Positions 34,919 through 42,655 of a DNA stretch of 64,000 bases are shown here, one piece after another. A program made the translations under genes and the position numbers. The stretch is taken from contig UPXV01000001.1 of assembly GCA_900538465.1 (NCBI GenBank), positions 1-64,000 on the forward strand, written 5' to 3'. The notes beneath the pieces were generated by a model that was given only the letters and a program-made list of their open reading frames with translations, made no database searches and was not told the DNA's origin. Position 1 is the stretch's first letter. Each line of letters starts with the position of its first letter. The stretch comes from an uncultured Erysipelotrichaceae bacterium. Lineage in GTDB: Bacteria > Bacillota_I > Bacilli_A > Erysipelotrichales > Coprobacillaceae.

Positions 34919-36394
34919 ATGGGATTTCCTAAAGGATTTTTATGGGGTGGTGCAACTGCCGCTAACCAATGTGAAGGAGCATGGAACGAAGATGGACGTG
35001 GTCCTGCTTTAACTGATGTGACAACTGGTGGATCAGTGAAAGAAAGAAGACAAGTCACTTATATTGACAAGGATGGCAATCATTGTCGTATGGTCACTTC
35101 AGAAGGTCAAGTTCAATTACCTCAAGGAGCACATTTTGCTTGTTTAGATGAATGTTTGTATCCAAATCATGATGGTATTGATTTTTATCATCATTATAAA
35201 GAAGATATTAAAATGTTTGCTGAAATGGGATATAAGACTTTTAGAATGTCTATTTCTTGGTCAAGACTTTATCCAAATGGTGATGAAGAAAAACCTAATC
35301 AAAAAGGAATTGAGTTTTATCGAAATGTTTTTAAGGAATTAAGGAAATACAATATTGAACCATTGGTTACGATTTGGCATTTTGATACGCCACTCTATTT
35401 AATTGAAAAATATGGAGGATGGTCTAATCGTAAGTTAATTGAATTCTTTGATCGTTATGCAAGAACTTGTTTTGAAGAGTTTAAAGGTTTAGTGAAATAT
35501 TGGTTAACATTTAATGAAATCAATAATACCATTATGGGTTTAGGTTTATTCTATGATGCCAAAGAAGAAGATTATCAAAGAGCATATCAACATTTACATC
35601 ATCAATTTGTTGCGAGTGCACATGCTGTGAAAATGGGACATGAAATTGATCCTGAAAATATGATTGGTTGTATGATTTGTGGAATTACAAGTTATCCTGC
35701 AACATGTGATCCTAAAGACATTATTGCCAATCGTCATCAATGGGAAAAATCTATTTTCTATTGTGGAGATGTTCAATGTTTTGGAAAATATCCAACTTAT
35801 GCAAAACGTTTATGGCAAGAACATAATGTTCATTTAGACATTACAAAACAAGATCTTATTGATTTAAAAGAAGGAACTGTTGATATGTATACATTCTCTT
35901 ATTACATGTCATCATTAATTACAACTCATGAAATCAAAAATCAAGTTGGTGGTAACTTTACAACAGGTGCTAAAAATGAATATTTGAAGTATTCTGATTG
36001 GGGATGGGCCTTTGATCCAGATGGGTTACAATATTATTTGGAGATGATTTATGATCGTTATCAAAGACCATTGATGGTTGTTGAAAATGGTTTAGGTGCA
36101 TTTGATACAGTTGAAGAAGATGGATCTATTCATGATGATTATCGTATTGATTATTATCGTGATCATATCGAAGCTATGAAAAAGGCAGTTGATAATGGTG
36201 TTGATTTAAGAGCTTATACAACTTGGGGTTGTATTGATTTAGTAAGTGCAGGTACTGGTGAAATGCGTAAACGTTATGGATTTATCTATGTGGATAAACA
36301 TGACGATGGAACTGGAACTATGGCAAGAAGTAAAAAAGATTCTTTCTATTGGTATAAAAAAGTGATTGAAAGCAATGGAGAAGATTTATCTTAA
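34919..36394 (+). CDS. GH1 glycoside hydrolase, probably 6-phospho-beta-glucosidase
   Basis: A 491-residue TIM-barrel enzyme. It has the N-terminal F-L-W-G-G-A-T-A-A-N-Q-C-E-G-A-W signature, acid/base in T-F-N-E-I-N-N (about 196-202), nucleophile in V-V-E-N-G-L-G (about 382-388), and the late K-K-D-S-F-Y-W-Y-K-K segment typical of the phospho-beta-glucosidase branch. It would cleave beta-glucoside 6-phosphates made by PTS import, but no PTS gene is adjacent. AAAAGGAGGAA precedes, and a terminator follows. Confidence 0.88.
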   Translation: MGFPKGFLWGGATAANQCEGAWNEDGRGPALTDVTTGGSVKERRQVTYIDKDGNHCRMVTSEGQVQLPQGAHFACLDECLYPNHDGIDFYHHYKEDIKMFAEMGYKTFRMSISWSRLYPNGDEEKPNQKGIEFYRNVFKELRKYNIEPLVTIWHFDTPLYLIEKYGGWSNRKLIEFFDRYARTCFEEFKGLVKYWLTFNEINNTIMGLGLFYDAKEEDYQRAYQHLHHQFVASAHAVKMGHEIDPENMIGCMICGITSYPATCDPKDIIANRHQWEKSIFYCGDVQCFGKYPTYAKRLWQEHNVHLDITKQDLIDLKEGTVDMYTFSYYMSSLITTHEIKNQVGGNFTTGAKNEYLKYSDWGWAFDPDGLQYYLEMIYDRYQRPLMVVENGLGAFDTVEEDGSIHDDYRIDYYRDHIEAMKKAVDNGVDLRAYTTWGCIDLVSAGTGEMRKRYGFIYVDKHDDGTGTMARSKKDSFYWYKKVIESNGEDLS

Positions 36395-36412
36395 TTTTTA
36401 TGAAATATTTGA

Positions 36413-36446
36413 AAAGACATGACTTTAAAAAGTGATGTCTTTTTTG
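36413..36446 (+). terminator. Rho-independent terminator
   Basis: AAAAGACAT-ACTT / AGT-ATGTCTTTT with a T run, after the GH1 gene. Confidence 0.8.
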
Positions 36447-36517
36447 ATAAATGATAATTATAGAATTTCAATTCTTGAAATTTTTAAGAGTTTATATACT
36501 TTTATAAAAAAGACTGC

Positions 36518-36523
36518 TATAAT
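36518..36523 (+). promoter_or_regulatory. Minus-10 box of the c-di-GMP riboswitch transcript
   Basis: TATAAT lies 15 bases upstream of the riboswitch. No good -35 is seen at 17 bases (TATACT at 36495). Confidence 0.5.
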
Positions 36524-36535
36524 GAGTACAGATAT

Positions 36536-36620
36536 GTAAATGGCAAAACTACTGAAAAGTAGTGACGCAAAGCTAAAGGGTCTAAATCGTTTGATATGAT
36601 CGCCAGTTGCCAATCTTTTT
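36536..36620 (+). ncRNA. c-di-GMP-I (GEMM) riboswitch
   Basis: P1 pairs TGGCAA (36541-36546) with TTGCCA (36607-36612). P1b is ACTACT-GAAA-AGTAGT (36549-36564) with the GNRA tetraloop. The highly conserved core GACGCAAAGC (36564-36573) follows, then AGGGTCTAAA, which gives the tetraloop-receptor arm. This order is the c-di-GMP-I consensus. A U-run follows P1 directly (ATCTTTTTT). It is followed by about 150 bases of structured leader with a terminator before rlmD. Confidence 0.9.
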
Positions 36621-36765
36621 TATTGGATTCAACATGTTTAACATGTTCATTTACATATGAGCTTTCATACAAAATGAATTGATATTCATTAATGACGCAT
36701 CCCTTTCGCTCATATGTATGAAAGTGAGGTAAAAGCTTTGGCTTTTACCTTTTCTCGTTTGAAAG
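36621..36765 (+). promoter_or_regulatory. Structured leader / expression platform downstream of the riboswitch
   Basis: It contains AACATGTT repeated at 36631-36647. ACATATGAGC (36653-36662) can pair with GCTCATATGT (36709-36718), while TTTCATAC next to it can pair with the overlapping GTATGAAAG (36717-36725). A terminator, GGTAAAAGC / GCTTTTACC around TTTG with TTTT, lies at 36732-36758, just before the ribosome binding site GAAAGGAGAA of rlmD. Mutually exclusive stems are likely. No supported ORF is seen in it. Confidence 0.6.
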
Positions 36766-36774
36766 GAGAATTTT

Positions 36775-37995
36775 ATGAAATGTGAAATTAGTAAACGTTG
36801 TGGAAGTTGTCAATATATTCATATGGATTATGCTTTACAATTACAAAAAAAGCAGGAGTATTGCCAAAAATTATTTCTACAATTCAAAGTACATCCAGTA
36901 GTAGGAATGAAACATCCTTATGCATATAGAAATAAAGTTATTGTCGCATTTAATCAACAATATGAATTTGGTTTGTATGAGGAATCCTCTCATAAGATTG
37001 TTCCTATGCAAACGTGTTTATTACATGATGAAGAGACACATAAAGTTTTATCGAAAATACAATCGTTATTTAGAAAATATCGTATGTCTATTTATGATGA
37101 ACGTAAAAAGAAAGGTTTAATAAAGCATGTTTTGATTCGCAGAGGGATTATGACAAATCAAACTTTAGTAGCTTTGGTTGCAACAGATTCTGTTTTTAAA
37201 GGTTCTAAGAACTTTTGTAATGAACTGGTAAAAGCATGTCCTAGTGTGAAAACTATTGTTTTAAATGTGAACAAAAGACAAACGAGTGTTGTTTTATCAG
37301 ATGTTGAAAAAACTTTATATGGGAAAGGGTTTATTGTTGATGAATTATGTGGATTGACTTTTAAAATCTCTGCAAGATCTTTTTATCAAATCAATCATGA
37401 TCAATGTGTAAAGCTTTATCAAAAGGTAAAAGAATTATTGAATCCACAAAAAAATCAAATTGTTTTAGATACATATTGTGGTATTGGAACAATTGGAATG
37501 AGTATTGCTGATAGTGTTCAACAAGTTATTGGTGTAGAATTAAATAGAGATGCTTATCATGATGCTTTAAACAATGCCAAAATGAATCATATTGATAATA
37601 TTCGTTTTGTAAATGAAGATGCAACAGAATTTATGAAACATATGGCAAGTCTTCGTCAACATGTCGATAGTGTCATTATGGATCCTCCTCGTGCTGGGAG
37701 TACAAAGGAATTTATTGAAAGTATTCGTATTTTAAAACCACAAACAGTTGTTTATGTTTCATGTGATCCTTCAACTCAAGCAAGAGATTTGAAATGGTTT
37801 AAAGATATTGGTTATTTAGCAAAGGATGTTTATTTGTATGATATGTTCCCACATACTGAACATGTTGAAACAGTAGTACTGCTTTCCCACAAAAAGCCAG
37901 AATGCTCCCAATGCGGTAGAAGAATTGAAACAGCCGAGGAAACATCCGACAGCAGAGAAAGTGGAAGCAATAAAGGATGCATTGAAGCATTTTGA
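36775..37995 (+). CDS. rlmD: 23S rRNA (uracil-5-)-methyltransferase RlmD/RumA with element-derived C-terminus
   Basis: A TrmA/RlmD-family methyltransferase. The four [4Fe-4S] cysteines include C-G-S-C near the N-terminus and C-L-L around residue 82. The SAM site is D-T-Y-C-G-I-G-T-I-G. The catalytic nucleophile region is M-D-P-P-R-A-G-S and V-S-C-D-P-S-T-Q-A-R-D. The natural C-terminus H-V-E-T-V-V-L-L-S is at about 361-369. The following 35 or so residues are Cys/Ser/Glu-rich and unlike the family; they come from an inserted element whose left end is at about 37864. The enzyme should still be active. It lies behind a c-di-GMP riboswitch. Confidence 0.9.
   Translation: MKCEISKRCGSCQYIHMDYALQLQKKQEYCQKLFLQFKVHPVVGMKHPYAYRNKVIVAFNQQYEFGLYEESSHKIVPMQTCLLHDEETHKVLSKIQSLFRKYRMSIYDERKKKGLIKHVLIRRGIMTNQTLVALVATDSVFKGSKNFCNELVKACPSVKTIVLNVNKRQTSVVLSDVEKTLYGKGFIVDELCGLTFKISARSFYQINHDQCVKLYQKVKELLNPQKNQIVLDTYCGIGTIGMSIADSVQQVIGVELNRDAYHDALNNAKMNHIDNIRFVNEDATEFMKHMASLRQHVDSVIMDPPRAGSTKEFIESIRILKPQTVVYVSCDPSTQARDLKWFKDIGYLAKDVYLYDMFPHTEHVETVVLLSHKKPECSQCGRRIETAEETSDSRESGSNKGCIEAF
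37864..37890 (+). repeat. Left att-like repeat in rlmD
   Basis: Begins GTTGAAACAGTAGT; matches 17 of 27 positions of 47177-47203. Encodes V-E-T-V-V-L-L in rlmD. Confidence 0.6.
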
Positions 37996-38107
37996 AGTGG
38001 TTTAATAATGATGGGCGTATCATTAAAAGTAGTGGTACGCTTTTCTTTAAAATATTTAGGAAGCAATATATAAGTGCTGAATAATGAAGCGAAAGGAGGA
38101 AAATGGG

Positions 38108-39406
38108 GTGAACCGTATTACAGAAATAACAAAGCGAGATATTTTAGATTTATTTCAGAATGGATTAGAGATAGACGAATTTTTTCAAACCCGAACCGTT
38201 ACTTACAATTATTATGGTCGCCTTGAAGAAATAGATTTTCTTAAAAGATTATATGATTTAGAGAGAATGCCAAGTTTTGATCCAAGATTTGTAAATACAG
38301 AACAGGATATTTGGCAACATACAGTGAATAATGATGATTATCCATACTGCTGGGTTTTTGAAGACAAAAGATTCAATTTACAAGATGGTAGCGATGAAGT
38401 ATATCTAAAATTTCTTTGTGAAGTATTTCACCCTGCAGTTCGATATGATAAGGGATACTGGAAAGAATTTTTAGTGGCAATTAACAAGCTATTACAAAAT
38501 GACGGTTATGAGATTTACCCCGCCGAGAAAATATCCAATCGTGATGTTTATGGATGGAGAATATATCAGCAAGAAGATAATACGTTGTTTATTCCATATT
38601 CTCAACGAAATGCAAAGGACATAAAAGCAAAAAAGATAGTGTTGTCCATAAAGCGGAATGCGAGAAATCAAATTTATCAGTTTCTGGAGCGATATAATAT
38701 CGTATATCAAGCGACTGACGAAACAGGATGGAATTATAATACAACAGTAGCTGAGGATGTTTTTAATGAAATAAGGCAATTTTATGTGCCAAAGTGTTAT
38801 AATGATAAAAAAGAATATGTTGAAACTGCTGATTTGCAAGCATTCATAATTTCTAATTCTCCATTTTGCGTATTGGACGCAATAGAGTTTTTTGTGAAAC
38901 ATAGTATCTCAGATGACTTTGAACCACAGATTAATGCTATATTAAAACTGAATGAGATACCGTTTCAACTTTGCAATGGGAAGCTAATGAATACATTTGA
39001 TACCCAAATAAATAACAATTCATTGGTGTCTGTTCAAGAAGTAGGACTGAAAGAGTTATTGCAAGAGGCTTCAAAATATTATGATGAAAACAATTTGCAA
39101 ATTGCAGTGGAGAAACTTTGGGATGCATTTGAGAGACTAAAGACATACTACTGCTCATCAACTGTAGATAAGAAGAAATCGGTTAATAAGATTATAATGG
39201 ATATGGGTAATAATCAACAGCCGTTTTTAGAATTATTTGAAAAGGAATTTCATGAGCTTACCATACTTGGCAATAATTTTAGAATTCGACACCATGAAAC
39301 AACAAAAACGGATATTCAGGATAAAAGGCATTATGAGTATTTTTATAAGCGATGCATATCCTTGATTTCAACAGCTATTCAGTATTTGGATGAGCGAGGT
39401 TTATAA
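38108..39406 (+). CDS. AbiJ-like protein (AbiJ N-terminal-like domain plus C-terminal HEPN-like domain), putative defence
   Basis: 432 residues. The N-terminal half (about 1-160) has G-R-L-E-E-I-D-F-L-K-R-L-Y-D-L, D-I-W-Q-H-T-V-N-N-D-D and E-V-F-H-P-A-V-R, which I recall as typical of the AbiJ-NTD3-type domain of abortive infection proteins. The C-terminal part (about 315-430) is helical, with L-W-D-A-F-E-R-L-K-T and L-G-N-N-F-R-I-R-H-H-E-T, resembling HEPN-like Abi C-terminal domains. GGAGG at 38094-38098 selects the GTG at 38108 over the ATG at 38084. It lies at the left end of the rlmD element, next to a broken cyclase-like gene. The defence role is inferred. Confidence 0.65.
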   Translation: MNRITEITKRDILDLFQNGLEIDEFFQTRTVTYNYYGRLEEIDFLKRLYDLERMPSFDPRFVNTEQDIWQHTVNNDDYPYCWVFEDKRFNLQDGSDEVYLKFLCEVFHPAVRYDKGYWKEFLVAINKLLQNDGYEIYPAEKISNRDVYGWRIYQQEDNTLFIPYSQRNAKDIKAKKIVLSIKRNARNQIYQFLERYNIVYQATDETGWNYNTTVAEDVFNEIRQFYVPKCYNDKKEYVETADLQAFIISNSPFCVLDAIEFFVKHSISDDFEPQINAILKLNEIPFQLCNGKLMNTFDTQINNNSLVSVQEVGLKELLQEASKYYDENNLQIAVEKLWDAFERLKTYYCSSTVDKKKSVNKIIMDMGNNQQPFLELFEKEFHELTILGNNFRIRHHETTKTDIQDKRHYEYFYKRCISLISTAIQYLDERGL

Positions 39407-39469
39407 CAGATACAGCTTTGCGTAATAAAGAAGTTAAATGAAAAAGAACAATATTAGAGGAGGATTTTG

Positions 39470-40294
39470 ATGAGTAATGAGCCGAAAGGTTTCGCTAAAT
39501 ATTTAGTCATATTTGTAGATATTCTTGGAAGCCAAAATAGAGTTGATTTTCAAGAGACATATAAAATTAACTAAATTTTTCATGAAGAGCTTGAAAGAAA
39601 CAAGCAAAATGATACGATGCACACGGTGTATTTTAGAAAAATATATACGTTTTCTGATTGTGCTTATATTTTCTATGGCTTTAAAGACGGAATATCTGAT
39701 GAACGTAAAGATGAGGGCAAACTATTTAAAGTGGCATTGTGTAATTGTGAGCCAATATTTTTACGATTCATTAAAGAAAGAATTCTTTTTAGAGGAGGAA
39801 TATCTTATGGTGATGTTTATGTTGACCCTACAAAAAGTATGCTTTTTGGAGATGCGGTGAATAAGGCCGTATAAAATGGAGTCAGAAATAGCAATTCATC
39901 CTCGTATTGTTATAGATGATTATATTGCTAAAGCAGTTTTAGAAAATATATCATCAGTAAAATATAAAATAGTTGTAAAAAAACCCTGAATATATATCTA
40001 TTTTTGGGGGCGGGACTAGTTCCCAAAATGCCAGAAACAGGTGAGGAAATTATTGAACAGGATATTGATGAAAAATATATTTATAATTATCTGCACTTTC
40101 CAGAGAATAATATAATCTTGCAGGATTACTATTTGTCTGGTGAAAGTTTTATAAAAGAGTTAATAGACTTTTGCTTTGAACAAATTGATAGAAATATGAA
40201 TTATAAAATTATTGATAAGTATTTTTATCTTCAGAGATTTGCTCAGAATAAATTAGAAAATTTGCTAATGTCATCTGATTGTGATTTGCAATGA
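39470..40294 (+). pseudogene. Broken class III nucleotidyl cyclase-like gene
   Basis: It starts behind AGAGGAGG with M-S-N-E-P-K-G-F-A-K-Y-L-V-I-F-V-D-I-L-G-S. The frame is broken by a TAA (39572-39574), resumes in the same frame (F-S-D-C-A-Y-I, R-G-G-I-S-Y-G-D, F-G-D-A-V-N-K-A), shifts at about 39858 (then E-S-E-I-A-I-H-P-R-I-V-I-D-D), and shifts again at the A-run near 39983 and near 40005. The F-V-D-I-L-G ... F-S-D ... R-G-G-I ... F-G-x-A ... P-R-I-V-I-D pattern is that of cyclase-fold proteins seen in accessory islands. It is clearly inactive here. It followed the AbiJ-like gene in the same direction and may once have been its partner. Confidence 0.65.
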
Positions 40295-40470
40295 AAATGA
40301 TTAAGTAATTATCCTCTTTGACGCATTATCACATTTTTATGGATTGGTAATTATATTACCTAGTAGATGTGTATAATGTGATTTGTTTTATCGTAAATCC
40401 AAGAAATGTGAAGTTATAGTTTTGACAGTCCTTTTTTACTATCATACAATGAAGCCAAAGGGGGCTATTT

Positions 40471-40698
40471 ATGAGAGAACGGAAATATCGTATATATTTG
40501 GATAGCCAAGAAAGAAAACTTTTAATACATAGTCTTGTAGAGTTAAAAAATCAGCTCATTAGGTTGGTACAAACGAGTAAATGGGAATGTCGTCAATTTC
40601 TTACTGAATGCAGACATACTAGCCATAAGAAAAGGGAATCGACCAGGCTTAGTCAATCCCCTAGAATACTATCTGAGATAGTTGTATCTAACATATAA
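40471..40698 (+). pseudogene. Small conjugative-element ORF, probably truncated
   Basis: The first 36 codons (M-R-E-R-K-Y-R-I-Y-L-D-S-Q-E-R then L-I-H-S-L-V-E-L-K-N-Q-L-I) look like a short conserved ORF found in ICEs, which normally continues with a G-(R/K)-Y-T-D-x-V-D-type tail. Here the frame diverges after about residue 36 into sequence close to a group II intron 3' end, so the gene is probably truncated. A AAGGGGGC site precedes. Identification is from memory of the family only. Confidence 0.4.
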
Positions 40699-40699
40699 A

Positions 40700-40775
40700 T
40701 GTAGCGCTGTATACGAGGACCGTATGTACGGTACAATGAGAGGGGCGAAAATAATTTATTTTCCCTCTACTCTAT
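40700..40775 (+). ncRNA. Group II intron 3' end (domains V and VI)
   Basis: The domain V-like sequence AGCGCTGTATACGAGG (40703-40718) folds with CCGTATGTACGGT (40720-40732). AGAGGGGCGAAAAT / ATTTTCCCTCT then forms a domain VI-like stem, ending CTACTCTAT at 40775. This pattern is characteristic of bacterial class C-like group II introns. No intact reverse transcriptase lies upstream, so only the 3' part remains. Confidence 0.6.
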
Positions 40776-40920
40776 TATTGACATCAATTATAGAAATTTC
40801 CGTAGGATACTGATATAATTAGAAAAACACGAGCTACTTGTTATAAAATAAAATTAAAGGAACCTCTAAATTAAGTTATAATTAGTTTGAAGACAAATTT
40901 AACTTAAGGAGATTCCATAT

Positions 40921-42207
40921 ATGAATTATAACCAATTAGAAAAGATAAAGCAATTAACAGATCAAACATTAATTATTGGAACAGATGTTTCAAAGAATTT
41001 TCATGTTTCTAGAGCACAGGATTTTAGAGGTATTGAATTTGGAAAATCAATCAAGTTCAACAATGATATTATCGGTATTCTTGAATTTGAAAAATGGTTC
41101 AAGCCATTAATGGAAGGTAATGGTAAAACAGAAGTTGTGATTGGTATGGAACCAACTGGACACTACTGGATACCATTAGCGAGATGTTTAAAGAATATGG
41201 GCTATAAGGTTGTAACAGTCAATCCGGCAGCTACTAAAAAGGCTAAGGAACTAGATGACAACAATCAGTCAAAAACAGACCATAGGGACGCAAGAGTTAT
41301 TGCACAATTAGTTAAAGATGGCAGATATACAGAGCCAAATCTTTTGGATGGTTTTTATGAAGAATTAAGAGAAACAACTAAGATTAAAAAGATTTTAACT
41401 GGTGATATGGTTAGAACCAAAAATCAGATTACAAACTGGTTTGATAGATATTTTCCAGAATATGCGAAAGTATTTAAAAAATGGGATAAGAAGACATTAC
41501 TATGGATAATCAAGAAATATAGATTTCCAATACTTATTGCCAAACTTGATCCAGAAGAAGTTTATATAGAGATAAAAAAGGACAATGCCAAGGGTATAGG
41601 AAGAAAAAAGATTAAAGAAATTATTGAAGCGGCAAAGACATCTATAGGAATTACAGAAGGATTAAAGTCTGCTTCTATAGAATTTGATTATCTTATCAGT
41701 AAATATGAAAAATTCACTGATGATTTAATAAATCTAGATATTTATATTCAAGAACTCATTCAAGATTGTGATGAAACAAGTAGAGTCATGGAAATAAATG
41801 GATTAGGTTTAAATACAGCAGTAGGACTCATCAGTGAATTAGGTGCAATCAGTCAATATAAGTCACCAAAACAGTTGAGCAAGATGGCAGGTTTATCATT
41901 AGTGGAAGATAGCTCAGGAAAGAAAAAAGGGAAAAGAGTGATAAGCAAGCGAGGAAGGTCCAATCTTAGAAAGTTATTGTATCAATGCATTGTCTCTATG
42001 CTTAGTCACAATGAAGAATTTCAGGAATTATATGCTTATTACACAAAAAGAAATATGAATCCGCTGACAGGAAAAGAAGCTATCGTTGCATTAATGAATA
42101 AGTTATTAAGAATTATACACACACTTATAACAAAGAAAGTGAAATATGATCCCAAAAAAATGTTAAATGATATCAGGCGACAAGAAGGATACTTTGTAGT
42201 TGCTTAA
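40921..42207 (+). CDS. IS110 family transposase (DEDD)
   Basis: A 428-residue RNA-guided recombinase-type transposase. The N-terminal RuvC-like DEDD domain has I-I-G-T-D-V-S-K (D), G-M-E-P-T-G-H-Y-W (E) and S-K-T-D-H-R-D-A (D/D). The C-terminal Transposase_20 domain (about 290-395) has I-N-G-L-G-L-N-T-A and S-K-R-G-R-S-N-L-R-K-L-L, whose serine is the expected nucleophile. The length is complete and there are no stops, so it is probably active. The family uses a bridge RNA encoded in a noncoding end of the element. The start follows TTAAGGAGA. Confidence 0.93.
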   Translation: MNYNQLEKIKQLTDQTLIIGTDVSKNFHVSRAQDFRGIEFGKSIKFNNDIIGILEFEKWFKPLMEGNGKTEVVIGMEPTGHYWIPLARCLKNMGYKVVTVNPAATKKAKELDDNNQSKTDHRDARVIAQLVKDGRYTEPNLLDGFYEELRETTKIKKILTGDMVRTKNQITNWFDRYFPEYAKVFKKWDKKTLLWIIKKYRFPILIAKLDPEEVYIEIKKDNAKGIGRKKIKEIIEAAKTSIGITEGLKSASIEFDYLISKYEKFTDDLINLDIYIQELIQDCDETSRVMEINGLGLNTAVGLISELGAISQYKSPKQLSKMAGLSLVEDSSGKKKGKRVISKRGRSNLRKLLYQCIVSMLSHNEEFQELYAYYTKRNMNPLTGKEAIVALMNKLLRIIHTLITKKVKYDPKKMLNDIRRQEGYFVVA

Positions 42208-42401
42208 TATATAAATGTTTAAGTATTTAGAAAAATACTTCTATAACATGCATGACACCCTCTGCATGAAATAGCACAATTTCATATGACAAGAATGGTT
42301 ACCCTGGTGCATCTCCTTTCGGACTTGGTCCTGAATACGAGCTTAAGGGAACTCAATTATAAATATGCTGGACGAAAGTAGTTTAGGGCAAGACCCTGTT
42401 A
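42208..42401 (+). ncRNA. Candidate IS110 bridge RNA region (structured right end)
   Basis: The noncoding right end contains a series of perfect hairpins: AAGTATTT-agaa-AAATACTT (42221-42240), CATGCA / TGCATG (42247-42268), ATGAAAT / ATTTCAT (42266-42285) and AGGG-caaga-CCCT (near 42387-42399). IS1111-type members carry their bridge RNA at the right end. Assignment is inference from position and structure. Confidence 0.45.
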
Positions 42402-42419
42402 GTGAGAGGTATAGCTTTT

Positions 42420-42605
42420 ATGATTGGTATGAGTTTAGACCAAATTGTCAAAAAAAACAACGTGTTGTCATATTTTTTAAGTCGGCCAAAAACAGGGGAA
42501 TTAATCAATAAAAGCTTAAAAACGTTTATTGAATATTTGTTGGTTGAAATCAAAACTGTTTTAAATATTAATGATTTAGTTAAAAAGGAAATTTTTGATG
42601 TTTAA
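42420..42605 (+). CDS. Small protein of unknown function
   Basis: A 61-residue ORF from the ATG at 42420 (the frame opens at 42402), with GAGAGG at 42401-42406 as a weak ribosome binding site. It is Lys/Leu/Val-rich, with an S-L-K-T-F-I-E-Y-L-L-V-E-I-K helix. No motif. It lies between the IS110 right end and the HEPN gene and could be the tail of a gene cut by the insertion. Confidence 0.35.
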   Translation: MIGMSLDQIVKKNNVLSYFLSRPKTGELINKSLKTFIEYLLVEIKTVLNINDLVKKEIFDV

Positions 42606-42655
42606 ATATATTAAAATTTAGAAAAAATTTACTTGATTTAGAGAGGAGGTAAAAT

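Larger units (their letters stand above)
40860..42401 (+). mobile_element. IS110-family insertion sequence (limits approximate)
   Basis: A single DEDD transposase flanked by noncoding ends, with no obvious terminal inverted repeats, as usual for IS110. The left side has TTAAGTTA (40873-40880) / TAACTTAA (40901-40908) just before the ATG. The right noncoding end (42208-42401) is rich in hairpins. The exact boundaries cannot be set without a second copy or an empty site. Confidence 0.7.

Noticed and set aside
36633..36700. Mini-ORFs in the c-di-GMP riboswitch leader
   Set aside because: They have eight codons or fewer and no ribosome binding site; RNA structure explains the stretch better.
38492..38902. 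A 136-codon antisense ORF inside the AbiJ-like gene
   Set aside because: No ribosome binding site, low complexity, and opposite an obviously coding frame.
39525..39860. A 111-codon ORF overlapping the cyclase-like gene
   Set aside because: It is a shadow in another frame; the neighbouring frame holds the conserved motifs (F-S-D, R-G-G-I, P-R-I-V-I-D).
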